A stretch of 46,666 nucleotides of DNA. It comes from Pseudomonadota bacterium (GTDB lineage Bacteria > Pseudomonadota > Alphaproteobacteria > SHVP01). A program made the translations under genes and the position numbers. This document shows, piece by piece, positions 46,061-46,666 of this stretch; within the stretch, counting starts at the first letter, position 1; every line of letters starts with the position of its first letter. The stretch covers positions 1 to 46,666 of the forward strand of contig JAQBYN010000023.1 of assembly GCA_027622715.1 (NCBI GenBank). Reading direction: 5' to 3'. The notes under the pieces were generated by a model. It searched no databases and was not told the origin of the DNA. It saw nothing but the letters and a program-made list of their open reading frames with translations.

Positions 46061-46666
46061 CTACCCCTCCGCATGCATAGCTGGCGGCTCCTCGGTGAAC
46101 TTGCGGCGGATCGCATCGCCTTTTACCTTCATCACATAACCGATGACTTCGGCGACAGCTTTGTAGTGGTCGGCCTGAACTTCCTGGCCGATTTCCACGG
46201 TGGCGTAGATCGCCCGCGCGAGCGGCGGGTTCTCGACTATGGGAATGTCATGGTCCTCGCCGGCCTGACGAATGCGCAAGGCCACTGCGTCCACGCCCTT
46301 AGCGACCAATTTCGGCGCCGCCATGGACGCGGCCTCGTATTGCAGAGCCACGGCGAAATGAGTCGGGTTGGTGATAATCACATCGGCAGTTGGTACGGCT
46401 GCCATCATGCGCTGACGCGCGCGCTCGGCGCGTAGCGCGCGGATGCGGGCTTTGACTTGCGGATCACCGTCGGTGTTTTTGTTTTCGTCTTTGATGTCCT
46501 GCTTGGACATCTTGAGTCCCTTTTTATGTTCGTATTTCTGGTACCAAAAATCCGCGAGGCCGACGAACAACATGATGACCACAACCGGCACCAGCATTTT
46601 CACCGCTTCGGATCGAATGATCTGGAAGAATGAATAGCCCCGAGTTTTCTAGACGCTCTCGGTTCT
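46061..46666 (-). CDS. flhB: Flagellar export protein FlhB, C-terminal part with broken frame (partial)
   Basis: The C-terminal part of FlhB, the flagellar type III export switch protein. Visible are the last membrane helix (MLVPVVVIMLFVGLADFWYQKY), the KMSKQDIKDE linker, the self-cleaving NPTH site in VIITNPTHFAVAL, and the end VENPPLARAIYATVEIGQEVQADHYKAVAEVIGYVMKVK. The frame is open to 46648, where a TAG (46651-46649) interrupts it. If one base of the four-A run at 46645-46648 is removed, the frame reads on as NRERLETRGYSFFQIIRSEA, which looks like normal FlhB. So a one-base insertion is likely, either real or a sequence error. The N-terminus lies outside the window. Confidence 0.85.

Noticed and set aside
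45785-46435. A plus-strand frame across the 470-base gap and the flhB end
   Set aside because: It lies largely opposite the well-supported flhB C-terminus and has no ribosome site or recognisable domain.

Overview
The window is a gene-dense stretch of an alphaproteobacterial chromosome, probably a free-living member of the Rhodospirillales or a near relative. This rests on GC-rich codon use and on gene blocks typical of the class: radA-cvpA-purF, yfgM-bamB-der, and guaB-rsmB-guaA. RecA is preceded by direct-repeat SOS-like boxes of the GTTC-N7-GTTC kind rather than the E. coli LexA palindrome. Other markers are an Atm1-type exporter, a complete pqqABCDE cluster and polyamine uptake genes. I see no insertion sequence, CRISPR array, prophage or plasmid function. 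This is inference from family resemblance; no database search was run.

Layout. 1-3077 (+): the end of radA, then cvpA, purF and a short-chain dehydrogenase. 3074-6498 (-): der, bamB and a YfgM-like TPR protein, an outer-membrane/ribosome assembly operon. 6635-9305: a small unknown gene (-), a membrane-domain/hydrolase fusion (+) and a thioredoxin-like protein (+). 9340-15827 (-): guaA, rsmB, guaB, rlmE and a Ppx/GppA phosphatase, covering GMP synthesis, rRNA methylation and phosphate/alarmone metabolism. 15941-16014 (+): tRNA-Gln(CUG). 16042-20324 (-): a PotFGHI-type polyamine ABC importer with a MmcQ/YjbR-like gene coupled to its end. 20424-23884 (-): a metallo-beta-lactamase-fold hydrolase, an alpha/beta hydrolase and a two-gene ABC-2 exporter. 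23998-28870 (+): a PadR regulator and a two-gene RND pump, divergent from the exporter. 28875-33879 (-): an Atm1-like exporter, a LysM protein, a diheme cytochrome c, a cytochrome c' and a small exported protein. 33878-35794 (+): a LOG-family hydrolase and isocitrate dehydrogenase. 35791-40967 (-): a cyclic-nucleotide-type potassium channel, alaS and recA. 41221-45590 (-): pqqE, pqqD, pqqC, pqqB, pqqA and a LysR regulator. 46061-46666 (-): the end of flhB, with a broken frame.

The most interesting signals are non-coding. Both guaB and guaA have an intrinsic-terminator hairpin a few tens of bases before the start codon, and each has an upstream leader segment that can pair with part of that terminator. 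The guaB leader also has a good promoter upstream of the terminator, and a 41-codon reading frame that starts at the predicted transcript 5' end and overlaps the guaB start codon. The guaA leader can fold as a three-way junction. Together these suggest transcription attenuation of GMP synthesis, which I do not know to be described for these genes in this group. This is a hypothesis from base-pairing alone.

Other points worth a look are a perfect 18-bp FNR/NnrR-like palindrome before the fusion hydrolase, tandem SOS-like boxes at recA, divergent genes whose start codons overlap in one CATG, a probable one-base frameshift in flhB, and an RND pump whose usual proton-relay residues are changed.
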